A stretch of 64,000 nt of DNA from Nonomuraea coxensis DSM 45129 (GTDB lineage: Bacteria; Actinomycetota; Actinomycetes; Streptosporangiales; Streptosporangiaceae): the NCBI RefSeq assembly GCF_019397265.1, contig NZ_CP068985.1:6855001-6919000 (forward strand), read 5' to 3'. Position 1 is the stretch's first letter, and every line of letters begins with the position of its first letter. The notes under the pieces are model-generated. The model was given only the letters and a program-made list of their open reading frames with translations, was not told where the DNA came from and made no database searches. The position numbers and the translations under genes are program-made. Of this stretch, positions 1 through 9,510 are shown piece by piece.

Positions 1-1581
1 CGGGTCGACGACGTTGCCGAACGACTTGGACATCTTCTTGCCGTACTGGTCGCGGACCATGCCGTGCAGCGCCACGACGCGGAACGGCGGCTCGCCGTCC
101 ATGGCGTAGAGCCCGAACATCATCATCCGGGCCACCCAGAAGAACAGGATGTCGTAGCCGGTGACGAGCACGGACGTCGGGTAGAAGCGCTCCAGCTCCG
201 GCGTGCGGTCGGGCCAGCCCAGGGTCGAGAACGGCCACAGCCCGGAGGAGAACCAGGTGTCGAGGACGTCGGGGTCCTGGGTGTAGCCGGCGGGCGGGTC
301 CTCGTCGGGGCCGACGCAGACGACCTCGCCGTCGGGGCCGTACCAGACCGGGATGCGGTGCCCCCACCAGAGCTGGCGGGAGATGCACCAGTCGTGCATG
401 TCGTCGACCCAGTCGAAGTAGCGCTTGGCCATCTCCGGCGGGTGGATGCGGGTGCGGCCGTCGCGGACGGCGTCACCGGCGGCCTTGGCCAGCGGCGAGA
501 CGTTGACGAACCACTGCAGCGACAGCCGCGGCTCGACGACGGTCTTGCAGCGCGAGCAGTGGCCGACCGCGTGGAGGTAGGGGCGCTTCTCGGCGACGAT
601 GCGGCCCTCCGCGCGCAGCGCGGCCACGACGGCGGGCCGGGCCTCGAAGCGGTCGAGCCCCTGGAACGGGCCGTGCGCGGTGATGACGCCCCGCTCGTCC
701 ATGACGGTGATGGACGGCAGCGAGTGGCGCCGGCCGATCTCGAAGTCGTTGGGGTCGTGGGCCGGGGTGACCTTGACCGCGCCGGTGCCGAAGGCCGGGT
801 CGACGTGCTCGTCGGCGACCACCGGGATCATGCGGCCGGTGAGCGGCAGCTCGACCAGGGTGCCGACCAGGTGGGTGTAGCGCTCGTCGTTGGGGTGGAC
901 GGCCACGGCGGTGTCGCCGAGCATGGTCTCGGCGCGGGTGGTGGCGACCACGAGGTCGTCGGAGTAGCGGATCGAGACGAGCTCGCCCTCGTCCTCGCTG
1001 TGCTCGACCTCGATGTCGGACAGCGCGGTGTGGCAGCGCGGGCACCAGTTGATGATGCGCTCGGCGCGGTAGATGAGGCCGTCGTCGAACAGGCGCTTGA
1101 AGATGGTCTGGACGGCCCGCGACAGGCCCAGGTCCATGGTGAAGCGCTCGCGCGACCAGTCGACGCCGTCGCCCAGCTTGCGCATCTGGCCGAGGATCCG
1201 GCCGCCGGACTCCTCCTTCCACTGCCAGACCCGCTCGACGAACGCCTCACGCCCGAGGTCGTGCCGGGACAGGCCCTCCTTGGCCAGCTCGCGCTCCACG
1301 ACGTTCTGGGTGGCGATGCCGGCGTGGTCCATGCCGGGCACCCACAACGTCTCGCGGCCCTGCATGCGGGCGCGGCGGGTGAGCGCGTCCTGGATGGAGT
1401 GGTCGAGCGCGTGGCCGATGTGCAGGACGCCGGTCACGTTGGGCGGGGGCAGGACGATGCTGTACGGCTCGCGCGAGCTGCCCGGGTCGGCGCCGAAGTA
1501 GCCTCGGGATACCCAGCGCTCGTAGCTGCGGGTCTCGACGTCGGCCGGTGTGTATTGAGTAGGCAGCTCTGGCGTTGTCAC
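1..1581 (-). CDS. valS: Valine--tRNA ligase, N-terminal 527 residues (runs off the window)
   Basis: Class I aminoacyl-tRNA synthetase that charges tRNA-Val and edits mischarged threonine. The reading frame runs from a GTG at 1581-1579 to the window edge. The HIGH signature (GVLHIGHA, residues 54-57) and the KMSKS signature (residues 516-520) are both visible, with the editing-domain region between them (TTRAETMLGD). The tRNA-binding C-terminus lies outside the window. A TAGAAT hexamer at 1590-1595 ends 8 nt before the GTG, which suggests a short or leaderless transcript. The neighbouring clpX-clpP-tig order on the same strand is common in actinobacteria, and a hairpin at 1666-1695 separates valS from clpX. 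Identity is certain. Confidence 0.98.
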   Translation of the reverse strand, partial: MTTPELPTQYTPADVETRSYERWVSRGYFGADPGSSREPYSIVLPPPNVTGVLHIGHALDHSIQDALTRRARMQGRETLWVPGMDHAGIATQNVVERELAKEGLSRHDLGREAFVERVWQWKEESGGRILGQMRKLGDGVDWSRERFTMDLGLSRAVQTIFKRLFDDGLIYRAERIINWCPRCHTALSDIEVEHSEDEGELVSIRYSDDLVVATTRAETMLGDTAVAVHPNDERYTHLVGTLVELPLTGRMIPVVADEHVDPAFGTGAVKVTPAHDPNDFEIGRRHSLPSITVMDERGVITAHGPFQGLDRFEARPAVVAALRAEGRIVAEKRPYLHAVGHCSRCKTVVEPRLSLQWFVNVSPLAKAAGDAVRDGRTRIHPPEMAKRYFDWVDDMHDWCISRQLWWGHRIPVWYGPDGEVVCVGPDEDPPAGYTQDPDVLDTWFSSGLWPFSTLGWPDRTPELERFYPTSVLVTGYDILFFWVARMMMFGLYAMDGEPPFRVVALHGMVRDQYGKKMSKSFGNVVDP

Positions 1582-1589
1582 AGTGACCA

Positions 1590-1595
1590 ATTCTA
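1590..1595 (-). promoter_or_regulatory. -10 element of valS
   Basis: TAGAAT on the minus strand, 8 nt before the valS GTG. It fits the TANNNT consensus of actinobacterial housekeeping promoters. Confidence 0.4.
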
Positions 1596-1665
1596 GGGAG
1601 GGCGGGAAGCGGAAAACGCCTCGCTTGCTCGAATGCGGGATGGAAATGGGTCCGAAGTGCCGAAA

Positions 1666-1695
1666 GCGCCCACGTGGCGTGCTGCCACGGGGCGC
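1666..1695 (-). terminator. Hairpin terminator after clpX
   Basis: A 12-bp stem with one bulged A and a 5-nt loop (CGTGGC-gtgct-GCCACG at the tip). It lies 26 nt past the clpX stop and 85 nt before valS. There is no U-tract, as is usual for actinobacterial terminators. Confidence 0.6.
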
Positions 1696-1720
1696 TCGGG
1701 CGTGATCGACGCCGGCCGGG

Positions 1721-3004
<1,284 letters not shown>

Positions 3005-3032
3005 CCCAGATACTCCTTTGCGTGGGACCGCC

Positions 3033-3050
3033 CTGCTCTCGCGAGAGCAG
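3033..3050. promoter_or_regulatory. 18-bp perfect palindrome in the clpX leader
   Basis: CTGCTCTC followed by its complement around a central GCGA, fully self-complementary over 18 bp. It sits 29 bp upstream of the clpX GTG, just before the ribosome binding site. It could be a repressor operator or an RNA hairpin that modulates clpX translation. No specific regulator can be named from sequence. Confidence 0.45.
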
Positions 3051-3140
3051 TGTCTCCGGACATCCTCCGGACTTGGCCGAACCGCTCAGGTTTCGACGTT
3101 ACCGTCTTCTGGGCCCTCAGTGAGCCCCCTAGCGGCGAGT

Positions 3141-3179
3141 CGCACCGGAACGTGCCCTATTGGGCAGCGCTCCGGTGCG
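3141..3179 (-). terminator. Hairpin terminator or attenuator after clpP2
   Basis: CGCACCGGA pairs perfectly with TCCGGTGCG over 9 bp, and a second GCCC-tatt-GGGC helix sits inside it. It begins 12 nt after the clpP2 stop. It probably ends or reduces clpP1P2 transcription before clpX. Confidence 0.65.
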
Positions 3180-3190
3180 TCACGTCCCGT

Positions 3191-3814
3191 CTAGGAAGCC
3201 ACGGCCTGAGCTCGCTTCTTCCTGGACGGGATGATGTCGTCGATCAGACCATACGCCTTTGCCTCGTCCGCGTTGAGAATTTTGTCGCGTTCGATGTCCT
3301 TGCGGACGTCGGCGGAGGTCTTACCGGTGTGCCTGGCCACCATGTCCTCCAGCAGCGTGCGCATGCGGAGGATCTCACGGGCCTGGATCTCGATGTCGCT
3401 GCCCTGGCCGCCGCCCTCGGTGGACGGCTGGTGGATCAGCATCCGGGCGTTGGGCAGCGCGAAGCGCTTGCCCGGGGTGCCGCCGGCCAGCAGCACGGCC
3501 GCGGCGGAGGCGGCCTGGCCGAGGCAGACGGTCTGGATCTCCGGCCGGACGAACTGCATCGTGTCGTAGATCGCCGTCATGGCGGTGAACGACCCGCCCG
3601 GCGAGTTGATGTAGATGCTGATGTCACGGTCGGGGTCGAGCGACTCCAGCGTGAGCAGCTGGGCCATCACGTCGTTGGCCGACGCGTCGTCGATCTGCAC
3701 CCCGAGGAAGATGATGCGGTCCTCGAAGAGCTTGTTGTAAGGGTTCATCTCCTTCACGCCGTAGGACGTGCGTTCGACGAAGGAGGGGAGAACGTAACGG
3801 CTTTCGATGTTCAT
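3191..3814 (-). CDS. clpP2: ATP-dependent Clp protease proteolytic subunit ClpP2
   Basis: Serine peptidase of 207 residues that forms one of the heptameric rings of the Clp protease. The catalytic serine lies in GQAASAAAV and the histidine in IHQPSTEGGGQ. The ATG start at 3814 has a GGGGGAG-type ribosome binding site just upstream. It follows clpP1 by 11 bp, so the two subunits are cotranscribed. In actinobacteria ClpP1 and ClpP2 assemble into one mixed tetradecamer driven by ClpX or ClpC. That is established for the family and not visible here. Confidence 0.97.
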   Translation of the reverse strand: MNIESRYVLPSFVERTSYGVKEMNPYNKLFEDRIIFLGVQIDDASANDVMAQLLTLESLDPDRDISIYINSPGGSFTAMTAIYDTMQFVRPEIQTVCLGQAASAAAVLLAGGTPGKRFALPNARMLIHQPSTEGGGQGSDIEIQAREILRMRTLLEDMVARHTGKTSADVRKDIERDKILNADEAKAYGLIDDIIPSRKKRAQAVAS

Positions 3815-3825
3815 GTCAGCTCCCC

Positions 3826-4458
3826 CTAGGAGACGGGCCCGGCCGAGGGCACCTGTCGTGCGCTGCGGACGACGTGGTCGATGAAGCCGTAGTCCTTGGC
3901 CTCCTCGGCGGTGAACCAGCGGTCGCGGTCGGAGTCGGACTCGATCTGGTCCAGCGACTGCCCCGTGTGGAAGGCGATCCGCTCGGCCAGCGTCTTCTTC
4001 ACGTAGAGCATCTGCTCGGCCTGGATGGCGATGTCGGCGGCGGTGCCGCCGATGCCGCCCGACGGCTGGTGCATCATGACCCGCGCGTGCGGCAGGGCGT
4101 AGCGCTTGCCCCTGGCGCCCGCGGTGAGCAGGAACTGGCCCATGGAGGCCGCCATGCCCATGACCACGGTCGAGACGTCGTTCGGCACGTATTCCATCAT
4201 GTCGTAGATGGCCATGCCGGCACTCACCGAGCCACCCGGCGAGTTGATGTAAAGCGTGATGTCGCGGTTGGGGTCGTCGGCCGCGAGCAGCAGCAGCTCA
4301 GCGCAGATCCGGTTGGCGATCTCGTCGTTGACCTCCTGCCCGAGCACGATGATCCGCTCCCGGAGCAGGCGCTGGTAAAGCTGGTCCTCAAGCCGGAAGG
4401 CGGAGCCGTTCTCACGGCCTCGAGACTCAGGCTGATAGAAGGTCGGCGGGCTGGTCAC
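3826..4458 (-). CDS. clpP1: ATP-dependent Clp protease proteolytic subunit ClpP1
   Basis: Serine peptidase of about 210 residues, first gene of the clpP1P2 operon. The catalytic serine is in GMAASMGQFLL and the histidine in MMHQPSGG. The chosen start is GTG at 4458 because GGAAGG lies at the right distance upstream. The frame stays open to 4530, but that extension has no Shine-Dalgarno sequence and does not look like ClpP. A ClgR-like box lies about 90 bp upstream. Only the exact start is uncertain. Confidence 0.96.
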   Translation of the reverse strand: MTSPPTFYQPESRGRENGSAFRLEDQLYQRLLRERIIVLGQEVNDEIANRICAELLLLAADDPNRDITLYINSPGGSVSAGMAIYDMMEYVPNDVSTVVMGMAASMGQFLLTAGARGKRYALPHARVMMHQPSGGIGGTAADIAIQAEQMLYVKKTLAERIAFHTGQSLDQIESDSDRDRWFTAEEAKDYGFIDHVVRSARQVPSAGPVS

Positions 4459-4546
4459 AGCGTCACCTTCCGATGCGTCGTAATCGATTGGCTTTGCTTG
4501 TGACCTTAACGCGCGCCGCCCACAGGTCATGCCCGCTCTCCCGGAC

Positions 4547-4564
4547 TGTTCGCTGACGGCGCAT
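4547..4564. promoter_or_regulatory. Putative ClgR operator upstream of clpP1P2
   Basis: TGTTCGCTGACGGCGCAT keeps the CGC-YNANR-GCG core of the ClgR box described in Corynebacterium and Streptomyces; two flanking positions differ. It lies about 90 bp before the clpP1 start, where ClgR activates clp operons in other actinobacteria. The match is made from memory of the consensus. The 4459-4766 gap holds nothing else I can assign. Confidence 0.5.
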
Positions 4565-4766
4565 GTCCGGAGCCCGCGCGGGAGCGGCGGGCCCCGGAGT
4601 GGCGTAGGGCGGGATGTCCCTGGAACGCCCTGAGAGGGCGGGACGCGCGGCCGGGGTCCGTGACGGCGGGTCGGAAGGGCCAGGGCGCGCGGAGGCTGTG
4701 ACGACCGTCTCAGCGCCGCCGGAGCCCCTGCGGCCGGATCGGGAAGCCCTGCCTTCCGGAAACGGC

Positions 4767-4798
4767 GGAGCCCCCGGACGGGAGGGTCCGGGGGCTCC
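4767..4798 (-). terminator. Terminator after tig
   Basis: GGAGCCCCCGGAC pairs perfectly with GTCCGGGGGCTCC over 13 bp with a 6-nt loop. It starts 42 nt after the tig stop codon, on the strand that tig is read from. Confidence 0.8.
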
Positions 4799-4840
4799 TG
4801 CGAAACGCGGATGAGACGTCGGCGAGGACGCCGGTGAGGG

Positions 4841-6250
4841 CTACGCCTCGCCCTTCTCGCCCGAGGCGTCCTTCTCGCCGGTGGCGCCGTCCTCGGCAGC
4901 GGCCTCCTCCTCGACGGGGGCCTCGCCGTTGATCTCGGTGTAGATGGCCTTGAGGTCCACCTCGTTGCCGTCGGTGTCGACGACCTTGGCGGCGTCGCCG
5001 ATCACGGACTTGGCCTTGTCGCGGACGATCTCGACCATGGCCAGCGTGAGCTGGTCGTTGTCGGCCAGGTGCTTGGCCAGCTCGTTGGGCTGGACGCCCA
5101 TCTCCATGGCGCGGCGCACGACGAAGTTGGTCAGCTCCTGCTCGGAGACGCCCAGCTCCTCGGACTTGGCGATCTTGTCGAGCACGAAGCCGACCTTGAG
5201 CGCACGGGCGGAGTTCTTCTCGAACTCCTCGAAGCGCTCCTCCTCCGTCGTCTGGTAGAGGCGGAAGAAGGCGTCGCGGCTCAGCCCGCTCTCGGCCACC
5301 TGGTGGTCGAGGTTGTGCTTGCGGGCGTCGATCTCGGCCTTGAGCGCGCTGTCGGGCAGCGGGATGTCGAGCTGGTCGAGCAGCGCGTCGAGGGCCTTCT
5401 CGCGGGACTGGACGACCTGGTCGATCAGCTTGTTGCGGCGGGCCTGCTCGCGGATGCTGGCCTTGAGCTCGTCGAGCGTGTCGAACTCGCTGGCGAGCTG
5501 GGCGAACTCGTCGTCGAGCTCGGGCAGCACCTTCTCCTTGACCGACTTGACGTTGATGATGACGTCGGCCTGCTCGCCGGCGTTCTCGCCGCCGACCAGC
5601 TCGGTGGTGAAGGTCTTCTCCTCGCCGGCGGACATGCCCTCCAGGGCGTCGTCGAGGCCCTGGAGCACGGAGCCCGCGCCGACCTCGTAGGACACCTCGC
5701 TGGCGGCCTGCTCCTCGATGTTCTTGCCGTCGATCTCGGCGCGCAGGTCCATCACGACGTAGTCGCCCGTGGCGGCGGCGCGCTCGACGCCGGTCAGCGT
5801 CGCGAAGCGCTGGCGCAGCGCGTCGAGCTGGCGGTCGACGTCCTCGTCGGTGACCTCGGCGGAGTCGACGGTGACCTCGAGGCCCTGGTAGTCGGGCACG
5901 TCGAAGCTGGGCCGGACGTCGACCTCGGCGGTGAACTCGATCTGCTCACCGTCGTCGATCTTCGTGACCTCGATGTCAGGCTGGCTGACCGGGAACACGT
6001 CGGCCTCGTCGACGGCCTGGCCGTACAGCTTGGGCACGGCGTCGTTGAGGGTCTCCTCCAGGACGACCGCCCGGCCGAAGCGCTGCTCGATGATGCGGGC
6101 CGGAACCTTGCCAGGCCGGAACCCGGGGACGCGCACCTGCTGCGCGACCTTCTTGTACGCCGCATCCATGCTCGGGCGCAGCTCGTCGAACGGCACCTCG
6201 ACAGTGAGCTTGACCCGGGTCGGGCTGAGCTCCTCGACAGCGGTCTTCAC
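4841..6250 (-). CDS. tig: Trigger factor, ribosome-associated chaperone and prolyl isomerase
   Basis: It binds near the ribosome exit tunnel and shields nascent chains. It has 469 residues. The N-terminal ribosome-binding domain contains the GFRPGKVP signature (about residues 43-50). The FKBP-type prolyl isomerase domain follows (YVVMDLRAEIDG onward, about 155-240), then a helical C-terminal domain and an acidic Glu/Ala/Gly-rich tail typical of actinobacterial trigger factors. The ATG start is at 6250 with AGGAG upstream. It stands alone between a terminator and a roughly 190-bp promoter region. Confidence 0.98.
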   Translation of the reverse strand: MKTAVEELSPTRVKLTVEVPFDELRPSMDAAYKKVAQQVRVPGFRPGKVPARIIEQRFGRAVVLEETLNDAVPKLYGQAVDEADVFPVSQPDIEVTKIDDGEQIEFTAEVDVRPSFDVPDYQGLEVTVDSAEVTDEDVDRQLDALRQRFATLTGVERAAATGDYVVMDLRAEIDGKNIEEQAASEVSYEVGAGSVLQGLDDALEGMSAGEEKTFTTELVGGENAGEQADVIINVKSVKEKVLPELDDEFAQLASEFDTLDELKASIREQARRNKLIDQVVQSREKALDALLDQLDIPLPDSALKAEIDARKHNLDHQVAESGLSRDAFFRLYQTTEEERFEEFEKNSARALKVGFVLDKIAKSEELGVSEQELTNFVVRRAMEMGVQPNELAKHLADNDQLTLAMVEIVRDKAKSVIGDAAKVVDTDGNEVDLKAIYTEINGEAPVEEEAAAEDGATGEKDASGEKGEA

Positions 6251-6438
6251 GGAATGGTCTCCTTGATCAAGCTACGAGTGATCGCGGGCGCGTCCATTCG
6301 GTCGGCTCACGCGCCGCGCCCACATGAGCGGTGTTGGGCATGCTCCGCCTCGGCGGCATCCAACGCCGGTGGTCCAGTCTAGGGCAGATGCATACCCAAC
6401 AACGACGTCCCCGCGGTCACAACGACGTCCGCACGTCG

Positions 6439-7305
6439 TCAGAACTCGTCCGCGATCTTCCTCAGCAGCCCGATCGTCTCGTCAGGAGTGGTGCTGACCG
6501 CGCAGAGCCGCTCCATGACCTCGGTGTAGCGGTCGACGTCCTCGCGCTTGTCCAGGTAGAGGGCGCTGGCGAGCTGCTCGACGTACACGACGTCGGGCAG
6601 GTCGGGGTCGGGGAAGCGCAGGACGCTGAACGCCCCGCCCTCCGCGCTGTGCCCGCCGAAGCTGAACGGCATGATCTGGATCGTGATGCTGGGCTGGCGC
6701 ATGAGGTCGATGAGGTGTTCCAGCTGAGCCTTCATCACCTCGGCGCCGCCGATGGGCCGGCGTAGCGCCGCCTCGTCGATCACCGCCCAGAAGACCGGCG
6801 CGTCCGGCCTCTCGAAGATCCTCTGGCGCTCCAGACGGAGATCCACCCTCCTGGCGATCTCCTCCGCTCCGATGCCCGCCGTCCCGGCGGTCACCACAGC
6901 CCTGGCGTACTCCTTGGTCTGCAGCAGTCCTGGCACGAACTGGACCTCGTAGGTCCTGATCCTGGCCGCGGCCTCCTCCAGGCCGACGTACGCCTGGAAC
7001 CACGTGGGCAGGACATCGTTGAACCGGTGCCACCAGCCCGGCTCGTTGGCGGTGGCGACCAGGTCGAGCACGGCGGAGCGGGCCTGCTGGTCGACGACCC
7101 CGTACAGGGTCAGCAGGTCCGCCACGTCACGCTCTTTGAACCCCACCCGGCCCAGCTCCATGCGGCTGATCTTGGATTCGGAGCCACGGATGAGGTGGCC
7201 CGCCTCCTCACGGGTGACGTTCTTCGCTTCCCTGAGCTTGCGCAGTTGGGAGCCCAGGAGGATGCGCAGCGCCGTCGGCCCGGAACCCGGCTGGTTCTGC
7301 GTCAC
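6439..7305 (-). CDS. XRE-family regulator with DUF5753-type sensor domain
   Basis: A 288-residue protein. The N-terminal helix-turn-helix (LRKLREAKNVTREEAGHLIRG and the segment after it, about residues 15-70) is of the Xre type. The remainder (FVPGLLQTKEYARAV, RLERQRIF, IQIMPFSFGGH) is the DUF5753 domain, widespread in Streptomyces and relatives. The start is GTG at 7305 with GGAGG 4 nt upstream; a longer frame to 7347 lacks a ribosome binding site. It is divergent from an anti-sigma-type ATPase gene, a recurring pairing in these bacteria. Two dyads in the shared gap may be its operators. The signal it senses is unknown. Confidence 0.93.
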   Translation of the reverse strand: MTQNQPGSGPTALRILLGSQLRKLREAKNVTREEAGHLIRGSESKISRMELGRVGFKERDVADLLTLYGVVDQQARSAVLDLVATANEPGWWHRFNDVLPTWFQAYVGLEEAAARIRTYEVQFVPGLLQTKEYARAVVTAGTAGIGAEEIARRVDLRLERQRIFERPDAPVFWAVIDEAALRRPIGGAEVMKAQLEHLIDLMRQPSITIQIMPFSFGGHSAEGGAFSVLRFPDPDLPDVVYVEQLASALYLDKREDVDRYTEVMERLCAVSTTPDETIGLLRKIADEF

Positions 7306-7413
7306 TTTGCCTCCTATCAAGGTCCGCACCACACAGTGACACCACATTGGCTGCTATGACAAGGTCCCAACCAGGTGTCCGATTGGCCTTCCCCACCGGG
7401 GAAAACGCCGCTT

Positions 7414-7459
7414 GCGGCTGCACAATGCAACTGCACGTGCATTTGGGTCTTGCAGCCGC
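7414..7459. promoter_or_regulatory. Concentric dyad in the XRE/ATPase divergent gap
   Basis: GCGGCTGCA (7414-7422) and TGCAGCCGC (7451-7459) are perfect inverted repeats. The palindrome TGCACGTGCA (7432-7441) lies exactly between them. All share one symmetry centre at 7436.5, with 9-nt spacers on each side. It is placed as an operator for the XRE gene or the ATPase gene would be. Confidence 0.5.
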
Positions 7460-7481
7460 CGCCGTCGTGACCCATGATGGC

Positions 7482-7511
7482 TTAGTGCATATTGGGCCAA
7501 ACATGCACTAA
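7482..7511. promoter_or_regulatory. Inverted repeat in front of the ATPase gene
   Basis: TTAGTGCAT and ATGCACTAA form a perfect 9-bp inverted repeat with a 12-nt spacer. It ends 29 bp before the ATPase start. Its centre is exactly 60 bp from that of the concentric dyad at 7414-7459, and both contain TGCA. Confidence 0.5.
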
Positions 7512-7540
7512 CCAAGGCTTTACGGGGAGGTATCGTCGGC

Positions 7541-8023
7541 ATGGTAGAGGACCCTCTGGCCACTGCCGACTGCCTGCAGATCACCCGCGAGGTCGGTTTC
7601 GACCAGTTGCTCACCGGTCGCGGCGGCAAGCCCTACACCACCTCGTGCCCGCTGCCCTTTCAGGCCGACTCGGTGAAGACCGCCAGGGACGTCACCCGCT
7701 CCACCCTCCGGGGCTGGGGCCTGCAGGACCTGAGCGACGACGCCGCCCTCGTGGTCTCCGAACTGGTCACGAACGCGGTCAGGTACGCGATGCGGTCCTC
7801 AGGACGCCGCGAGATCGAGCTGCTGCTCATGCGGGTCAGCCCCCACGTGCTGCTGGCCGTGGCCGACCCCAGCGACGAGGTGCCGCGGCGCAAGGAGCCC
7901 GACTTCGTCTCCGAGAACGGCCGCGGGCTCTACATCGTCGAGACCTACAGCCAGAGCTGGGGCTGGGACCGGCTGGCCCGCGGCGGCAAGGCCGTCTGGG
8001 CGCTCTTCCGCACCGAGCCCTGA
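7541..8023 (+). CDS. ATP-binding protein of the anti-sigma/RsbW histidine-kinase-like family
   Basis: A 160-residue GHKL ATPase. The N-box holds E74 and N78 (VVSELVTNAVRYA). The G1 box has D109 (VADPS) and the G2 box is ENGRGLYIV (126-133). There is no histidine phosphoacceptor domain, so it is not a full sensor kinase. Small GHKL proteins like this act as anti-sigma factors or partner regulators in actinobacteria. ATG at 7541 follows GGGGAGG. Divergence from the XRE gene suggests a functional pair. The target is unknown. Confidence 0.9.
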   Translation: MVEDPLATADCLQITREVGFDQLLTGRGGKPYTTSCPLPFQADSVKTARDVTRSTLRGWGLQDLSDDAALVVSELVTNAVRYAMRSSGRREIELLLMRVSPHVLLAVADPSDEVPRRKEPDFVSENGRGLYIVETYSQSWGWDRLARGGKAVWALFRTEP

Positions 8024-8034
8024 TCGCCCTTTCG

Positions 8035-8535
8035 TCATTCGCCCGTGACGCCGTCGATGCGCTCGCGCAGGAGATCGGCGTGACCGTTGTGCCGGGCGTA
8101 CTCCTCGATCATGTGGACGAGGATCCAGCGGTGTGAGCACTCGCCGCCGTTGCGCTCCCCCACGGCGTCGAGCGGCCTGGCGGCCGAGATGGCGCGGGCG
8201 CGCTCGATCTCGTCCCGCCAGGTGGCGAACGCCTCCTCCACCGACGCCGTGTCCACTTCCTTGAAGTCGGCGTCGTTGTCGCGGTCCTTGTCCCACAGCT
8301 TCGGGACGTCCTCACCGGCGAGCACCCGGCGGAACCACGCGCGCTCGACGTTCGCCATGTGCCGGACCAGGCCGAGCAGGGACAGGCCGGAGGGCTCGGC
8401 GCTGCGCAGGCGCAGCTGCCCGGCGGTCAGGCCGGCGCACTTGACGGCGAGGGTGGCACGGTGCCATTCGAGCCAGTTGCCGAGCACGGTGCGTTCGTCA
8501 CCCGTGAGGGGCGGCGGGGTACGGGTATCTGTCAT
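8035..8535 (-). CDS. DinB-family (DUF664) protein
   Basis: A 166-residue four-helix-bundle protein of the DinB/mycothiol-transferase superfamily. LGLVRHMANVERAWF carries the first conserved histidine, and HMIEEYARHNGHADLLRE carries the C-terminal HxxxH pair that binds the metal. Relatives include mycothiol-dependent isomerases, but the substrate cannot be read from sequence. The ATG at 8535 lies 3 nt after the stop of the hydrolase gene, so both probably share one transcript under the cyclic-di-AMP riboswitch. It is convergent with the ATPase gene. Confidence 0.9.
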   Translation of the reverse strand: MTDTRTPPPLTGDERTVLGNWLEWHRATLAVKCAGLTAGQLRLRSAEPSGLSLLGLVRHMANVERAWFRRVLAGEDVPKLWDKDRDNDADFKEVDTASVEEAFATWRDEIERARAISAARPLDAVGERNGGECSHRWILVHMIEEYARHNGHADLLRERIDGVTGE

Positions 8536-8538
8536 GTC

Positions 8539-9489
8539 TCAGTTCATGGAGATGTGGACGTGGTCGTAATGGTTCTCGGTGATGCTGCCACGGTCGGACA
8601 TCGCGCGCCAGCCGGAGCCGGTGTTGATGCGCTGCTTCCAGATCACGTATTTGACGCCCAGTTTGCTCTGGTTCTGCAGGGCCCAGGCGGCGATGCGGTC
8701 GCCCAGGGCGTTGTTGGCCGCGCTCGGCATGCTGCCGCCGGAGCTCATCATGAAGTCGCAGGCGCGGCCGAGCGGGTGCTCACCGCTGGAGCCTGAGCGG
8801 AAGCAGCCCACCGAGAACGGCAGCGCGAAGTTCTTCGCCACCTCGGCGCGCATGAGCCGGGTGCGCGCGGTGATGTTGTCCGTGCCTGACGGCAGCTCGG
8901 GGGCCCAGCTCCCGTCGGACTTGCGGCCGGTGCCGTACGGGACCAGGTCGGCCAGCTTGTCCTTGATGTCGTCGATGACGTCCTCGGCCTCGTCGCGCTG
9001 CCCGGCCACCGTCGCCGCGTCCGCGCGGATCCTGGCCGCCAGCGCCTCGGCCTCGGCGGCGGCCTTCTTCTTCTCGTCGCGGGCCGTGGCGACGCCCTGC
9101 ACCAGCGCCTGCTGCTCGGCGGTGAGCTGGTCGAGCACGGCCGCGCCGGCGGCGTCCGGCATGAAGCCGGGCACCGGCGGGTTGCCGTTCTGGTAGCGGA
9201 GGCGGGCGAGCTCGGCGACGCGCCGCTCGGAGGCGGCCAGCGTCCGCTCGGCCGTGGCCAGGCGTTCCTTGGCGCTCTTGGCGGCCTCCTGCGCCTCGGC
9301 CAGCTCGACGCGCTTGAGGTTGTACTGCTCGATGAGCTTGTCGACCTTGGCGTTGAGCCGCTTGAGCTGGGCGCGGAGCTGGGACTCCGTGGGCTTCGGC
9401 GCGGCCTGCGCGGGGTGGGGCGTCGCCAGGAGGACGGCGGCGGCGGTGACGAGTCCGATGGCGAAGGGCGCGGGGGGCGAAGCCGCCAC
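8539..9489 (-). CDS. Secreted coiled-coil protein with peptidase-like C-terminus (cell-wall hydrolase)
   Basis: A 316-residue exported protein. A signal peptide (FAIGLVTAAAVLLATPHPAQA) is followed by a long coiled coil (about residues 35-180). The C-terminal domain of about 120 residues carries EHPLGRACDFM and HYDHVHISMN, the H-D-H pattern of M15/hedgehog-like metallopeptidases acting on peptidoglycan. The GTG start at 9489 is chosen because it follows AGAGGAA and clears the riboswitch. The frame stays open to 9558, but that part is riboswitch RNA. Riboswitch control of wall-remodelling proteins by cyclic-di-AMP is typical of actinobacteria. Catalysis itself is inferred. Confidence 0.88.
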   Translation of the reverse strand: MAASPPAPFAIGLVTAAAVLLATPHPAQAAPKPTESQLRAQLKRLNAKVDKLIEQYNLKRVELAEAQEAAKSAKERLATAERTLAASERRVAELARLRYQNGNPPVPGFMPDAAGAAVLDQLTAEQQALVQGVATARDEKKKAAAEAEALAARIRADAATVAGQRDEAEDVIDDIKDKLADLVPYGTGRKSDGSWAPELPSGTDNITARTRLMRAEVAKNFALPFSVGCFRSGSSGEHPLGRACDFMMSSGGSMPSAANNALGDRIAAWALQNQSKLGVKYVIWKQRINTGSGWRAMSDRGSITENHYDHVHISMN

Positions 9490-9510
9490 GTACGGGGTTC
9501 CTCTCCCTCT

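Noticed and set aside
4614..4814. A 66-codon plus-strand frame in the tig/clpP1 gap
   Set aside because: It runs through the terminator hairpin, is Gly/Arg/Pro-rich and has no convincing start region.
5069..6382. Long plus-strand frame opposite tig
   Set aside because: Low-complexity Leu/Gly/Asp/Val composition with no domain. It is a shadow of tig.
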